Positions 35,529-43,225 of a stretch of DNA of 64,000 bases are shown here, one piece after another. The stretch covers positions 372,001 to 436,000 of the forward strand of contig NZ_FQUQ01000005.1 of NCBI RefSeq assembly GCF_900129215.1. Direction: 5' to 3'. Positions within the stretch are counted from its first letter, which is position 1. Every line of letters starts with the position of its first letter. This DNA is from Pedobacter caeni (lineage in GTDB: Bacteria; Bacteroidota; Bacteroidia; Sphingobacteriales; Sphingobacteriaceae). Below the pieces are notes generated by a model, which did no database searches, was not told the DNA's origin, and saw only the letters and a list, made by a program, of their open reading frames with translations. A program made the translations under genes and the position numbers.

Positions 35529-35963
35529 CTATTGTCCGCAGGTCATCAATGGAATAGATAAGCTAAACAAAGAAAGCACCAGGCAAAGCGGAACATAAGT
35601 CCGGGTGTCTTCCTTTGCGAAGTTGGTTCCTTTAATGCTTTTCATCAGTCCGATGTATTTGAAATCCCCAATCGCACGAAGGCAGAATATTCCTGCAATC
35701 ACATAAGTTGCGATGTGAACGTACCTCCGCTCAACCAGCTGGTCTGCAAGCCCAAGATTTGCCAGGGTAATGAAAGCGAATAGGGCCAGTCCTAAAGCCA
35801 CGATAAAAGTGCCGAATTTGCCCGGGCTTAGCGCCTGCTCTCCGTTTACCCGTACCGGCAAGGCGTTTTTTAAGGCCCATGTTCCGCCAAAGACCCAATA
35901 GATGTGTAAAAATGAAAGGAATAGAAAAATTAAAGTGTTAATGGCGACTAGTGCAAATATCAT
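35529..35963 (-). CDS. DUF3995 membrane protein
   Basis: A 144-residue protein with four membrane spans. The pattern HIYWVFGGTWALKNALPVRVNG and LSPGKFGTFIVALGLALFAFI matches DUF3995, a family of small integral membrane proteins of unknown role. It is divergent from the methyltransferase gene at 36123 across a 159-bp gap, and convergent with the reductase. Confidence 0.8.
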   Translation of the reverse strand: MIFALVAINTLIFLFLSFLHIYWVFGGTWALKNALPVRVNGEQALSPGKFGTFIVALGLALFAFITLANLGLADQLVERRYVHIATYVIAGIFCLRAIGDFKYIGLMKSIKGTNFAKEDTRTYVPLCLVLSLFSLSIPLMTCGQ

Positions 35964-36049
35964 TGTTCTTGTAGATCTGTTTTTGGAGTGTCAAAGTTAA
36001 TCTTTGTGTTCAATAAATATATATATCCTCATCATATTTTGTGGAGATT

Positions 36050-36070
36050 TACATTTGTCGAATTAATTCG
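36050..36070 (+). promoter_or_regulatory. -7 element followed by a 12-bp palindrome
   Basis: TACATTTG (36050-36057) is a perfect -7 element. CGAATTAATTCG (36059-36070), a perfect palindrome, follows at the expected transcription start, a good place for a repressor. The methyltransferase ATG is 52 bases further on. Confidence 0.45.
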
Positions 36071-36122
36071 TAGCATAACAGAGGCACGATAGCTTCATAA
36101 CCACTTTAAAAAATATATTCCA

Positions 36123-36788
36123 ATGAACAAAGAATGGACTGAAGAAGAATTGAAGGAAGTTGCCAGTCAGCTGAGCTTGCCTAAAGGTGAAGCCGGGATA
36201 AAGACAGGCGAACGCATGGCACTTTCCAATGAAAATATGATTAACAGAACGATTGAATCTTTGCAGTTGAGCACCGGGGATAAGGTGTTGGAGATTGGAC
36301 CAGGGAATGGCAGTCATGTTGGCCAGCTCATGGAAAAGGCTATAGGACTCCGTTATACCGGAACGGATATTTCCGTTACCATGGTCGAAGAAGCAGGCAG
36401 AATTAACGCTCCGCTGATCAGTTCAGGCGCTGTTTCTTTTGAGCTGTCTGATGGAGAACATCTTGATTTTCCGGCAGATACTTTTCAAAAGATCTTTACC
36501 GTAAATACACTCTATTTCTGGAAAGATCCCAAAGCGTATGCTGCAGAGATTTATAAGGTGTTAAAACCGGGTGGCCGTTGCTGCATCGCCATTGCGGATA
36601 AAGGATTTATGGAGCAATTGCCATTTACAAAATGGGAATTTCAACTCTATACTGTCCAGCAGCTGAGACGGCTACTGGAAGAAACGGGCTTCCATATCCT
36701 GCAAATTATCCAGGAAAAAGACCATACTCAAAGTAATTTAGGCATCCCTGTTCAGCGTGACATTGTGATCGTTTCTGCAGGGAAATAG
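36123..36788 (+). CDS. SAM-dependent methyltransferase, class I
   Basis: A 221-residue cytoplasmic protein with a Rossmann methyltransferase fold. Motif I is VLEIGPGNGSHVGQL (about 56-70), the acidic residue after beta-2 lies in YTGTDIS, and FTVNTLYFWKDPKAYAAEIYKVLKPGGRC carries the post-motif strands. It resembles Methyltransf_11/25 enzymes. The substrate cannot be told. It is convergent with the DUF2207 gene, the stops being only 10 bp apart. Confidence 0.87.
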   Translation: MNKEWTEEELKEVASQLSLPKGEAGIKTGERMALSNENMINRTIESLQLSTGDKVLEIGPGNGSHVGQLMEKAIGLRYTGTDISVTMVEEAGRINAPLISSGAVSFELSDGEHLDFPADTFQKIFTVNTLYFWKDPKAYAAEIYKVLKPGGRCCIAIADKGFMEQLPFTKWEFQLYTVQQLRRLLEETGFHILQIIQEKDHTQSNLGIPVQRDIVIVSAGK

Positions 36789-36798
36789 AACAGGAGCT

Positions 36799-38712
36799 TT
36801 ACCAGCCGCCTCCGCCACCACCGCCTCCGCCACCTCCGGAAGATCCACTGCTACTGCTGCTGCTACCAGAGCTCCAGCTGGAGCTTCCGGATGATCCGGA
36901 AGAAGAACCTGAACCAGAGGAAGAACTAATGGATGGGGTGGCATTGTCGAATGCCCTGCTGAGGGGTTGTGCCATTCCTGACCCGAAGGCGCGGTAAGAA
37001 AAACGATCCCCGGAATACCAATCAGGCTGGTAATCGGTTCCCTCAAAGAGTTGTTCAAATTTAGCACCCCAGGCATTTTCTACATCCAGTGCCATTGCAT
37101 AGGGCAGGAATTTCTCAAAGAGCTGAGGACTGAGTTCGGGTGGGTTCAGCAGGTTTAACCGATGCTGTTCTGCGGTTTCCAGATACATTTTAAAACCCGC
37201 TATTTCACTAAGCATTGCCGCTCCATAAACGGTCGGGGCTTTGATCAGGTAAATAAAAGCAATGAACATCAGGGTGGCAAGGATGATAAAAACCGCACTG
37301 GTAGGTTCCATTTTTCCTATAAATTGATATAACATATAGCCTGGTCCTCCGGTAAAGCCAAGCCCGAATAAAACTAAGAAAAGAGAAAGCCCGTAAGTGG
37401 ACTTCAGGCTTCTGATCCCGTTATAAATGCAAAATAATCCTACACCAATAAAGGGAGCAAAGAAAAGAAGAACAAAAGGATAACCTCCACCTACGAAATA
37501 CATAAACAAGGCAAATGCAATCACAGTAGCCAGGACCCCTTTAGTCAGGTGTTTGCTATGTTTTACAAAGTAATTCTCAAAATCGAGCTTTACTTTTACC
37601 GTGTTCTCATAAGCCGTTCTTGCCGATGAGATCGTGTTGTTATTGCTGGAATCAACAGCAATCTTTGACCTCGAAGCCAGCAGGTGTTTATAGATCTGTT
37701 GCTCTTCAGGACTAAGCACACTGGTGTCTTCGGAAGCGCGCTCCAATACATAATCCTCTGCTTCTTTTTTGATCCTGATGACTTTCTTAACGGCCATATT
37801 GACAATGGCAGTAGCAAAACCTTTTTGATCTGATTTTCTTTTATTGAAGTAACGCAGCATTGCCGGGGAGAAGCCACCCGGGACATTAAAGCTGGGAATT
37901 ACTGTTGGTGTTGCCGGATCTACGCCATAACGGTTCCAGGTGAAGAAAAGATAACCCCCCAATGCGATTAAAAGCAAGGCAGTAATGGCCAGCTCTTTGT
38001 ATTCTGTATATAACTTTTCTGTAAATGATGGCTTTTTGATGAAACCTGTGCTGAAAGCTGCAGCGATGGTGAAGCCCTCACCCTGTGCCAGACCCTGACT
38101 GGTTTTGAAGGTAATGCTGCCATCAGCATTGTTAAAAGAATTGCAATTATGGTCTTTAGATCCTGCCGGACCGGTATAACAAACCGTATTTCCACCTTTC
38201 GCGCCTGCTGGAAACTGTATGCTGGCCGAAGCAGTATCAATAGGGAAGGCCCATTCATTTCCGGTTACATTCCAGTACAGTTCATCATAATCTTTAAAAA
38301 ATCCGACCTGTCCTCTGGTACTGTAACTGATCTGGTATTCGTAAATGCCGGGTTCAAGCAATACACTTTCCTGTCCGATATAAATGGACCTGCTGCCATT
38401 GGATTCCTTGGTGGAAAAAGGTTCTTCAACGCCATTTTTCAAGACACTTTCCACCAGAAAGTCCATCTTTTTCCTCGTGCTGTAAACATCTGTACGGTAT
38501 AATGGAAGTGTCCTTACCAGACCTCTTTTGATTTGATCTCCGGTAGCATTTACCTTGATCAGCTCAGTGATCCGGACGAGTCCTGAACTGTCAATTTTAA
38601 TATTGGAATGAAAGGAAAGAATTCTTTCGGTCTGGGCAAACAACTGCTGAGGGAACTGAAAGAGGATAAAGAGCAGGAGATAACTGAAGGGTCTGAAAAG
38701 CTTTTTGGTCAT
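36799..38712 (-). CDS. DUF2207 membrane protein with poly-glycine tail
   Basis: A 637-residue protein. It has a signal peptide (about 1-26), a periplasmic DUF2207 beta domain (about 28-225), a span at about 238-256, a cytoplasmic part, two or more spans around 395-490, and a Ser/Gly-rich tail that ends in about ten glycines and a Trp. The Gly/Ser tail is normal for the family. DUF2207 genes are commonly paired with lemA, which lies 11 bp upstream here. The biochemical role is unknown; envelope organisation is the usual suggestion. Confidence 0.87.
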   Translation of the reverse strand: MTKKLFRPFSYLLLFILFQFPQQLFAQTERILSFHSNIKIDSSGLVRITELIKVNATGDQIKRGLVRTLPLYRTDVYSTRKKMDFLVESVLKNGVEEPFSTKESNGSRSIYIGQESVLLEPGIYEYQISYSTRGQVGFFKDYDELYWNVTGNEWAFPIDTASASIQFPAGAKGGNTVCYTGPAGSKDHNCNSFNNADGSITFKTSQGLAQGEGFTIAAAFSTGFIKKPSFTEKLYTEYKELAITALLLIALGGYLFFTWNRYGVDPATPTVIPSFNVPGGFSPAMLRYFNKRKSDQKGFATAIVNMAVKKVIRIKKEAEDYVLERASEDTSVLSPEEQQIYKHLLASRSKIAVDSSNNNTISSARTAYENTVKVKLDFENYFVKHSKHLTKGVLATVIAFALFMYFVGGGYPFVLLFFAPFIGVGLFCIYNGIRSLKSTYGLSLFLVLFGLGFTGGPGYMLYQFIGKMEPTSAVFIILATLMFIAFIYLIKAPTVYGAAMLSEIAGFKMYLETAEQHRLNLLNPPELSPQLFEKFLPYAMALDVENAWGAKFEQLFEGTDYQPDWYSGDRFSYRAFGSGMAQPLSRAFDNATPSISSSSGSGSSSGSSGSSSWSSGSSSSSSGSSGGGGGGGGGGGW

Positions 38713-38723
38713 GATTGCGTTTT

Positions 38724-39278
38724 TTAGAAGGAGATGTTTTTATTTTCCCGTTCTTCCTGATGCTGGATTTCGAAGAAAGCACCTTGCTGAAAATTGAAGG
38801 CATTTGCGAGAAGGTTGCTGGGAAAAGATTCGATCAGGATATTGTTTTCCCTGACGGTCCCATTATAATACCTTCTGGACATTTCTATCTCTGATTCTAT
38901 GGTTTCCAGTTGAGATTGTAGTTGCTGGAAATTGGTGTTTGCCTTTAAATCCGGATAGTTTTCTGCCAGGATCATCAGTTGCCCGATGGATTGGCTAAGC
39001 CCGTTTTCGGCAACGATCTTTTCCTGATTGGTACTGGATTGTATCGCAGTGCTGCGTAGCCGGGTAATATTTTCCATTAGCTGTTGCTCATGTGTCGCAT
39101 AGCCCTTCACCGTCTCAATCAGGTTGGGAATGAGGTCGTATCTTTTTTTGAGATACACATCAATTCCGCTCCAGCCTTCTTTCATCAGGTTTTTCTTTTT
39201 AACCAGCTGGTTGTAAATCATCACTGCGCAAATGAGCAGGAGCAGCAATAGCAACCCTATAATCGTAAGTATTGTCAT
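38724..39278 (-). CDS. lemA: LemA-family membrane protein
   Basis: A 184-residue protein from the ATG at 39278 (MTILTIIGLLLLLLLICAVM). A longer frame exists, but it would add residues before the normal N-terminal membrane anchor. After the anchor it has the LemA pattern: MKEGWSGIDVYLKKRYDLIPNLIETVKGYATHEQQLMENI (landmark, about residues 30-70) and the C-terminal SRRYYNGTVRENNILIESFPSNLLA. LemA proteins are helical bundles with the bulk outside the inner membrane. The gene is 11 bp upstream of DUF2207, a conserved pair. Confidence 0.92.
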   Translation of the reverse strand: MTILTIIGLLLLLLLICAVMIYNQLVKKKNLMKEGWSGIDVYLKKRYDLIPNLIETVKGYATHEQQLMENITRLRSTAIQSSTNQEKIVAENGLSQSIGQLMILAENYPDLKANTNFQQLQSQLETIESEIEMSRRYYNGTVRENNILIESFPSNLLANAFNFQQGAFFEIQHQEERENKNISF

Positions 39279-39327
39279 ATTTAGATAAGTTGGAGGAAGA
39301 TAAGAATATTCAATCATACTGAATGTT

Positions 39328-39335
39328 TACATTTG
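39328..39335 (+). promoter_or_regulatory. -7 element deciding the DUF3050 start
   Basis: TACATTTG matches TAnnTTTG exactly. It lies just downstream of an in-frame ATG at 39323, so that start is excluded if this promoter is used. The next ATG (39344) or the one at 39350 is preferred. Confidence 0.4.
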
Positions 39336-39343
39336 CATTTTTT

Positions 39344-40141
39344 ATGACAATGGACAACAGCATCAGCAATACGCTTGAAAAAATTCAAAACAATATTGAG
39401 CCTTTAAGGCAGGAAATCATCAACCATAAAGTTTATTCAGTGATCAATGAACTGGAAGACCTCCGGATCTTTATGGAATATCATATTTATGCAGTATGGG
39501 ATTTTATGTCTTTACTGAAAGCATTACAGATCAACCTGACCTGTACCAGCATTCCATGGTTTCCGGTGGGATCAGGTAATATCCGTTCGCTGATCAATGA
39601 GATTGTAGCAGGAGAAGAATCTGATGTTGATGCTTCAGGCAATAAGAAAAGCCACTTTGAAATGTACCTGGATGCCATGGAACAATGCGGTGCAGATACC
39701 ACTGAGATTGGACGCTTTATCAGCTCCCTGAAAAACGGAGCGGATTTAAATGCAGCTTATCAGGCTGCCGGAAGCCCTCAGGAAGCCATAGATTTTGTTG
39801 ATTTTACGTTCAGTGTGATCAATGCCGGGCAGCCTCATGTACAGGCAAGTACTTTTACTTTTGGAAGGGAAGACCTGATTCCGAATATGTTTTTGTCTAT
39901 TGTAAACGACCTGAACAAAAAGTTCCCTGAACAGATTTCTTTATTTAAATACTATCTGGACAGGCATATCGAAGTAGATGGCGATCACCATAGTCATCTG
40001 GCACTGGAGATGACTTCCGACCTTTGCGGCGACAATGAAGCGTACTGGAAAGCCGCAGAAGAGATGAGTATGGAATCTTTAAGAAAGCGGATTGGTCTTT
40101 GGGATGGCGCTTATCGTGCCATACTTCAGCGTAAGCATTAA
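39344..40141 (+). CDS. DUF3050 (haem-oxygenase-like fold) protein
   Basis: A 265-residue protein from the ATG at 39344. The N-terminal EYHIYAVWDFMSLLKALQ and the C-terminal HIEVDGDHHSHLALEM blocks supply conserved histidines and acids of DUF3050, which is predicted to share the haem-oxygenase-like helical fold. Many proteins of that fold use a di-iron centre, so an oxidase activity is possible but not shown. The stop overlaps the tail of the gene on the opposite strand by 4 bases. Confidence 0.8.
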   Translation: MTMDNSISNTLEKIQNNIEPLRQEIINHKVYSVINELEDLRIFMEYHIYAVWDFMSLLKALQINLTCTSIPWFPVGSGNIRSLINEIVAGEESDVDASGNKKSHFEMYLDAMEQCGADTTEIGRFISSLKNGADLNAAYQAAGSPQEAIDFVDFTFSVINAGQPHVQASTFTFGREDLIPNMFLSIVNDLNKKFPEQISLFKYYLDRHIEVDGDHHSHLALEMTSDLCGDNEAYWKAAEEMSMESLRKRIGLWDGAYRAILQRKH

Positions 40142-40674
40142 TTCATATGTATCGGCGGCAAAGAGTAGTCGTCGGTAACTTTATCCATATACAGGAGGTT
40201 AATTCCTCTGATGACCGCATTCGCATTTTTTTGCGTGATGGGAATGGCTACATGATACACCTCTTCGGGGAAGTCATTCTCATCATGTGAAACAAAAACA
40301 AGGCGGACTTGCTTTGATTTACCCGATTGGTAAATGTTCTGCGCCTCTACCATCAGGCTTCTTCCAATTTTATTCGTTTGAGCTGTAGTTTTAAAAAAAC
40401 CGTATTCATGCTGATAACGGATCGATTTCGTATTGATCGTGAGGTGCTCTTTCCCATAAAAATTCCATAAGGAATACCTGATCAGTAATAAAAAGATCAA
40501 AGCAGAAACGATCAGCAGGGCAGGGATTTCATGTATTGCGGCTACTGTAATGATTCCGGCAAGAACGGCGTTTAGAAAAATAAGGATGAGCCTTCCGGGT
40601 AAAGAAGGTCTGAGCGTAAGCGTAATGAAAAGGCAGATTCCATCGGAATCTATCATGAAGCCATTATCCTTCAT
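40138..40674 (-). CDS. Membrane protein with PH-like domain, unknown
   Basis: A 178-residue protein with two close membrane spans (about 28-48 and 52-70). A beta-rich cytoplasmic half follows, with LTINTKSIRYQHEYGFFKTTAQTNKIGRSLMVEA, a pattern like bacterial PH-type domains. I do not recognise a named family. It converges with the DUF3050 gene, overlapping it by 4 bases, and is divergent from the BlaI gene at 40900. Confidence 0.65.
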   Translation of the reverse strand: MKDNGFMIDSDGICLFITLTLRPSLPGRLILIFLNAVLAGIITVAAIHEIPALLIVSALIFLLLIRYSLWNFYGKEHLTINTKSIRYQHEYGFFKTTAQTNKIGRSLMVEAQNIYQSGKSKQVRLVFVSHDENDFPEEVYHVAIPITQKNANAVIRGINLLYMDKVTDDYSLPPIHMN

Positions 40675-40864
40675 AAAAAAAGCAAATAATTATTAGGAAA
40701 GATAAACATAAAAATCATTACCATTTTAGTAATAATTTTGATATAATCAGGGTAATATGGTTCCTGAGGGTAGAAATATCGCTGATGTTAATCTTTTTTA
40801 ATCGCGTTTAATGGATTTGTTAAGTAACATTTTGCAAGTAAAATAAAAAATAATACAGCTAAGT

Positions 40865-40895
40865 GTTGTTTCGTACGAAAAGTTTCCTACCTTTA
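40865..40895 (+). promoter_or_regulatory. Promoter and palindromic operator of the first BlaI operon
   Basis: GTTG (40865-40868), 19 bp and TACCTTTA (40888-40895) are each one mismatch from the Bacteroidota promoter elements. Between them lies the perfect 12-bp palindrome TTTCGTACGAAA (40869-40880). A repressor here, most simply the BlaI encoded immediately downstream, would autoregulate the operon. Confidence 0.5.
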
Positions 40896-40899
40896 GATT

Positions 40900-41298
40900 A
40901 TGAAAGGGAATACAACTGAAAATAACAGACAGATAGAGCCAACAAAGGCAGAGCTGGAGATCTTACAGGTGTTGTGGGAACAGGGGCCTTTGACTGTTCG
41001 TCAGGTGAATGATCAATTGAATGAAAACCGGGAGGTAAATTATACTTCTACATTGAAGCTGATGCAGATCATGACCGAAAAGGGGATCCTGACCAGGGAT
41101 GAGCGTCAGATGAAGCACATTTACCATGTCGCAGAGAAAGAGCAGACCACTAAAGATTTTCTATTAGAGAAGTTTATAGATACCATGTATAATGGTTCTG
41201 CCAGCAGATTGATGATGCAACTGATGGGCAATAAGAAAACTTCAAAAGAAGACCTGGCCACCATGAAAGAACTTTTGAATAAACTGGAACAAAAATAA
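40900..41298 (+). CDS. BlaI/MecI/CopY-family repressor
   Basis: A 132-residue protein with a winged-helix DNA-binding domain (about 14-85; LEILQVLWEQGPLTVRQVNDQLNENREVNYTSTLKLMQIMTEKGILTRD as landmark) and a C-terminal dimerisation helix pair. In the classic system the repressor is cleaved when the BlaR1 sensor is activated. Here it lies 23 bp before an M56 BlaR-like protein and an outer-membrane barrel gene. A palindrome over the promoter fits autoregulation. There is no beta-lactamase in the operon. Confidence 0.92.
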   Translation: MKGNTTENNRQIEPTKAELEILQVLWEQGPLTVRQVNDQLNENREVNYTSTLKLMQIMTEKGILTRDERQMKHIYHVAEKEQTTKDFLLEKFIDTMYNGSASRLMMQLMGNKKTSKEDLATMKELLNKLEQK

Positions 41299-41321
41299 TT
41301 CATCCTTAAAGAACCACAGGA

Positions 41322-43178
41322 ATGGAAACGATCATTTTTAAAACCTTATTACACTCGCTTTGGCAAGGACTTGTACTTGCTTTACTTACAGCATTGATTC
41401 TGGTGTTTACCACCAGATCCAGTGCTAAACTGCGTTATAACCTGCTGATTTCATGTTTGATGTTATTTGCTGGCAGCATTTGTTTTTCTTTCGTTTACGA
41501 ATGGCGGAAATCGGCGCATACGGAGTTTGAAACTTTAAGTGCTGTTGCTCCTTTTATTCAGCACCAGCAGGTGGTGACGAATGCTGCGCTTACCGGCGCA
41601 GAACCGGTAGACCTGTTTCAGAAGGGAATCCGGTACTTCAGCAATTACGCCTCTACCATTGTACTGATCTGGTTTCTGGTGATTTGTGCCAGAAGTATTC
41701 AGCTTTTTGCAGGATTATACAGCATCAAAAGAATCAGAAATACACAGGTGAGCCCTGCGGGATTATATTGGGAAAACAGATTGAAAGCACTGGCGTTTCA
41801 GTTTAGAATTACCCAGGTGGTACAGATTGTCCAGTCGGGGATTGTAAAGGTACCCATGGTAGTGGGGCACCTCAAACCATTAATTCTTATCCCGGTAGGG
41901 CTGATCAATGGTTTATCAGAAAAAGAAGTAGAAGCGATCATTTGCCATGAGCTGGCACATATCAAAAGAAGGGATTACCTGGTCAATATTTTACAGAGCC
42001 TGATGGAGATTGTTTTCTTCTTTAATCCTGCAGTATTATGGATTAGTAAACTGATCCGTGAAGAAAGAGAAAGCTGCTGTGATGACATGACGATTTCGAG
42101 CACTAATGATAAGGTTAATTACATCAGTGCATTGATTTCCTGTCAGGAGTTTCATATCGGAAATCCGCAATATGCCATGGCGATTTCAGGGAAGAACGAT
42201 CATTTGGTACAACGTGTGAAAAGAATGGTTTCTAATGATAGTCCCAGTTTGAATAAAATTGAAAAAGGGATTCTGGCCGTAGGACTTGTTGCCGCAGTAA
42301 CTTTAACGGCTGCCTTTTCCGGAGCAGCCCACCCTGAGAAAAAGACAGAAAATAATGTGGTCTTGCAAGATACCTTGCGGACGAAGAAAAAACAACCTAA
42401 ATCTAGTGTTCAGAAGCGCTCGGAGACCAGATCAGAACAACGTGTGTCTAAAACCGGGGATGGCGCTGTTGTGGTGGAAAGCTATTCTGGCAATGAGCAG
42501 GAAATGCTTAAGGATAAGCAAGCTGCGCAACGTGATCAGCAAGCTGCTTTGCGTGATGTGGAAGCTGCGCTGCGCGACAAGCAGGCCATTTTACGTGATA
42601 AACAAGTTGCCTTGATGGATAGACAGGCTGCTTTACTTAACCTGGAGGCAGAAAAGAAAAACCGTTCAGCAAAAAATCGGGATGCCCAGGCTTTGGAAAG
42701 AGATAAAGCTGCTTCAGAAAGAGACAGGGCTGCTGCAGAAAGAGATCAGCTTGCTGAGAAACGAGACCGGTTGGCTGAAGAAAGGGACCGGTTACAAGCG
42801 GAACAAGATGCTAAATCGGAAGGCAGGAAAGGAACAGAAGTCAGCGTGAACGTTAAAACCTCTTCCCGTAAAACGGTGAGAACGGTGGTCAGAGAGAGTG
42901 ATGACAATCCTGAAAAAAAGAAAGTAACCTTAGTGACCGGAATTACGGCGGATTATCTGGATAAAGGGGAATTTGACGACAATACTTCTACCTATATCGC
43001 CAATGATTTAACGAAAGAAGGCCTGATCTGGAAAAATGAGAAGCTTTCTTTTAGAATCGATAAAAACGAATTTGTGGTGAATGGAAAAACTTTACCGGAG
43101 AGTACCCGTAAAAAGTACGCAAAGAAGTACCTGAAACGTCCCGACTGGATCCTGGCTTACAACTATGAAATTAAATAA
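41322..43178 (+). CDS. BlaR1/MecR1-like M56 membrane peptidase with 14 heptad repeats
   Basis: A 618-residue protein with N-terminal membrane spans (about 10-30, 40-58 and 112-132) and an M56 zinc peptidase core with HELAH at 209-213. Another span lies near 310-330. The C-terminal part has no penicillin-binding sensor domain. Instead residues 398-495 (nucleotides 42513-42806) are 14 uninterrupted heptads, most starting with Asp and ending in Arg (for example DKQAAQR, DRAAAER, DRLAEER), a likely long coiled coil. A short beta domain (about 500-618) ends the protein. It would cleave BlaI or another partner in response to an envelope signal that is not beta-lactam binding (inference). Confidence 0.9.
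   Translation: METIIFKTLLHSLWQGLVLALLTALILVFTTRSSAKLRYNLLISCLMLFAGSICFSFVYEWRKSAHTEFETLSAVAPFIQHQQVVTNAALTGAEPVDLFQKGIRYFSNYASTIVLIWFLVICARSIQLFAGLYSIKRIRNTQVSPAGLYWENRLKALAFQFRITQVVQIVQSGIVKVPMVVGHLKPLILIPVGLINGLSEKEVEAIICHELAHIKRRDYLVNILQSLMEIVFFFNPAVLWISKLIREERESCCDDMTISSTNDKVNYISALISCQEFHIGNPQYAMAISGKNDHLVQRVKRMVSNDSPSLNKIEKGILAVGLVAAVTLTAAFSGAAHPEKKTENNVVLQDTLRTKKKQPKSSVQKRSETRSEQRVSKTGDGAVVVESYSGNEQEMLKDKQAAQRDQQAALRDVEAALRDKQAILRDKQVALMDRQAALLNLEAEKKNRSAKNRDAQALERDKAASERDRAAAERDQLAEKRDRLAEERDRLQAEQDAKSEGRKGTEVSVNVKTSSRKTVRTVVRESDDNPEKKKVTLVTGITADYLDKGEFDDNTSTYIANDLTKEGLIWKNEKLSFRIDKNEFVVNGKTLPESTRKKYAKKYLKRPDWILAYNYEIK
42513..42806 (+). repeat. Fourteen coding heptad repeats (21-bp units)
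   Basis: An exact 21-bp period over 294 bases encodes 14 heptads within the BlaR-like protein. The early units are of the D-K-Q-A-A-x-R type, the later ones of the D-R-x-A-x-E-R type, with two weaker units in the middle (NLEAEKK, NRSAKNR). The base sequence has diverged, so it is an old repeat kept by protein selection rather than a recent expansion. Confidence 0.9.
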
Positions 43179-43225
43179 TCTGAAGTAATTTAACCGGATC
43201 TCTTAACGCCCCTAAACCTAAATTA

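Noticed and set aside
36820..36940. Tandem GCC/CCA-type repeats as a mobile or satellite element
   Set aside because: They encode the Ser/Gly-rich tail of the DUF2207 protein, normal for that family.
42481..42806. Possible CRISPR-like or satellite array
   Set aside because: The 21-bp period is in frame and encodes heptads; there are no identical direct repeats with unique spacers.
40900..43178. Beta-lactam resistance locus
   Set aside because: There is no penicillin-binding sensor domain and no beta-lactamase in the operon; the serine hydrolase at 21701 is unlinked and has variant YSG and HGG motifs.
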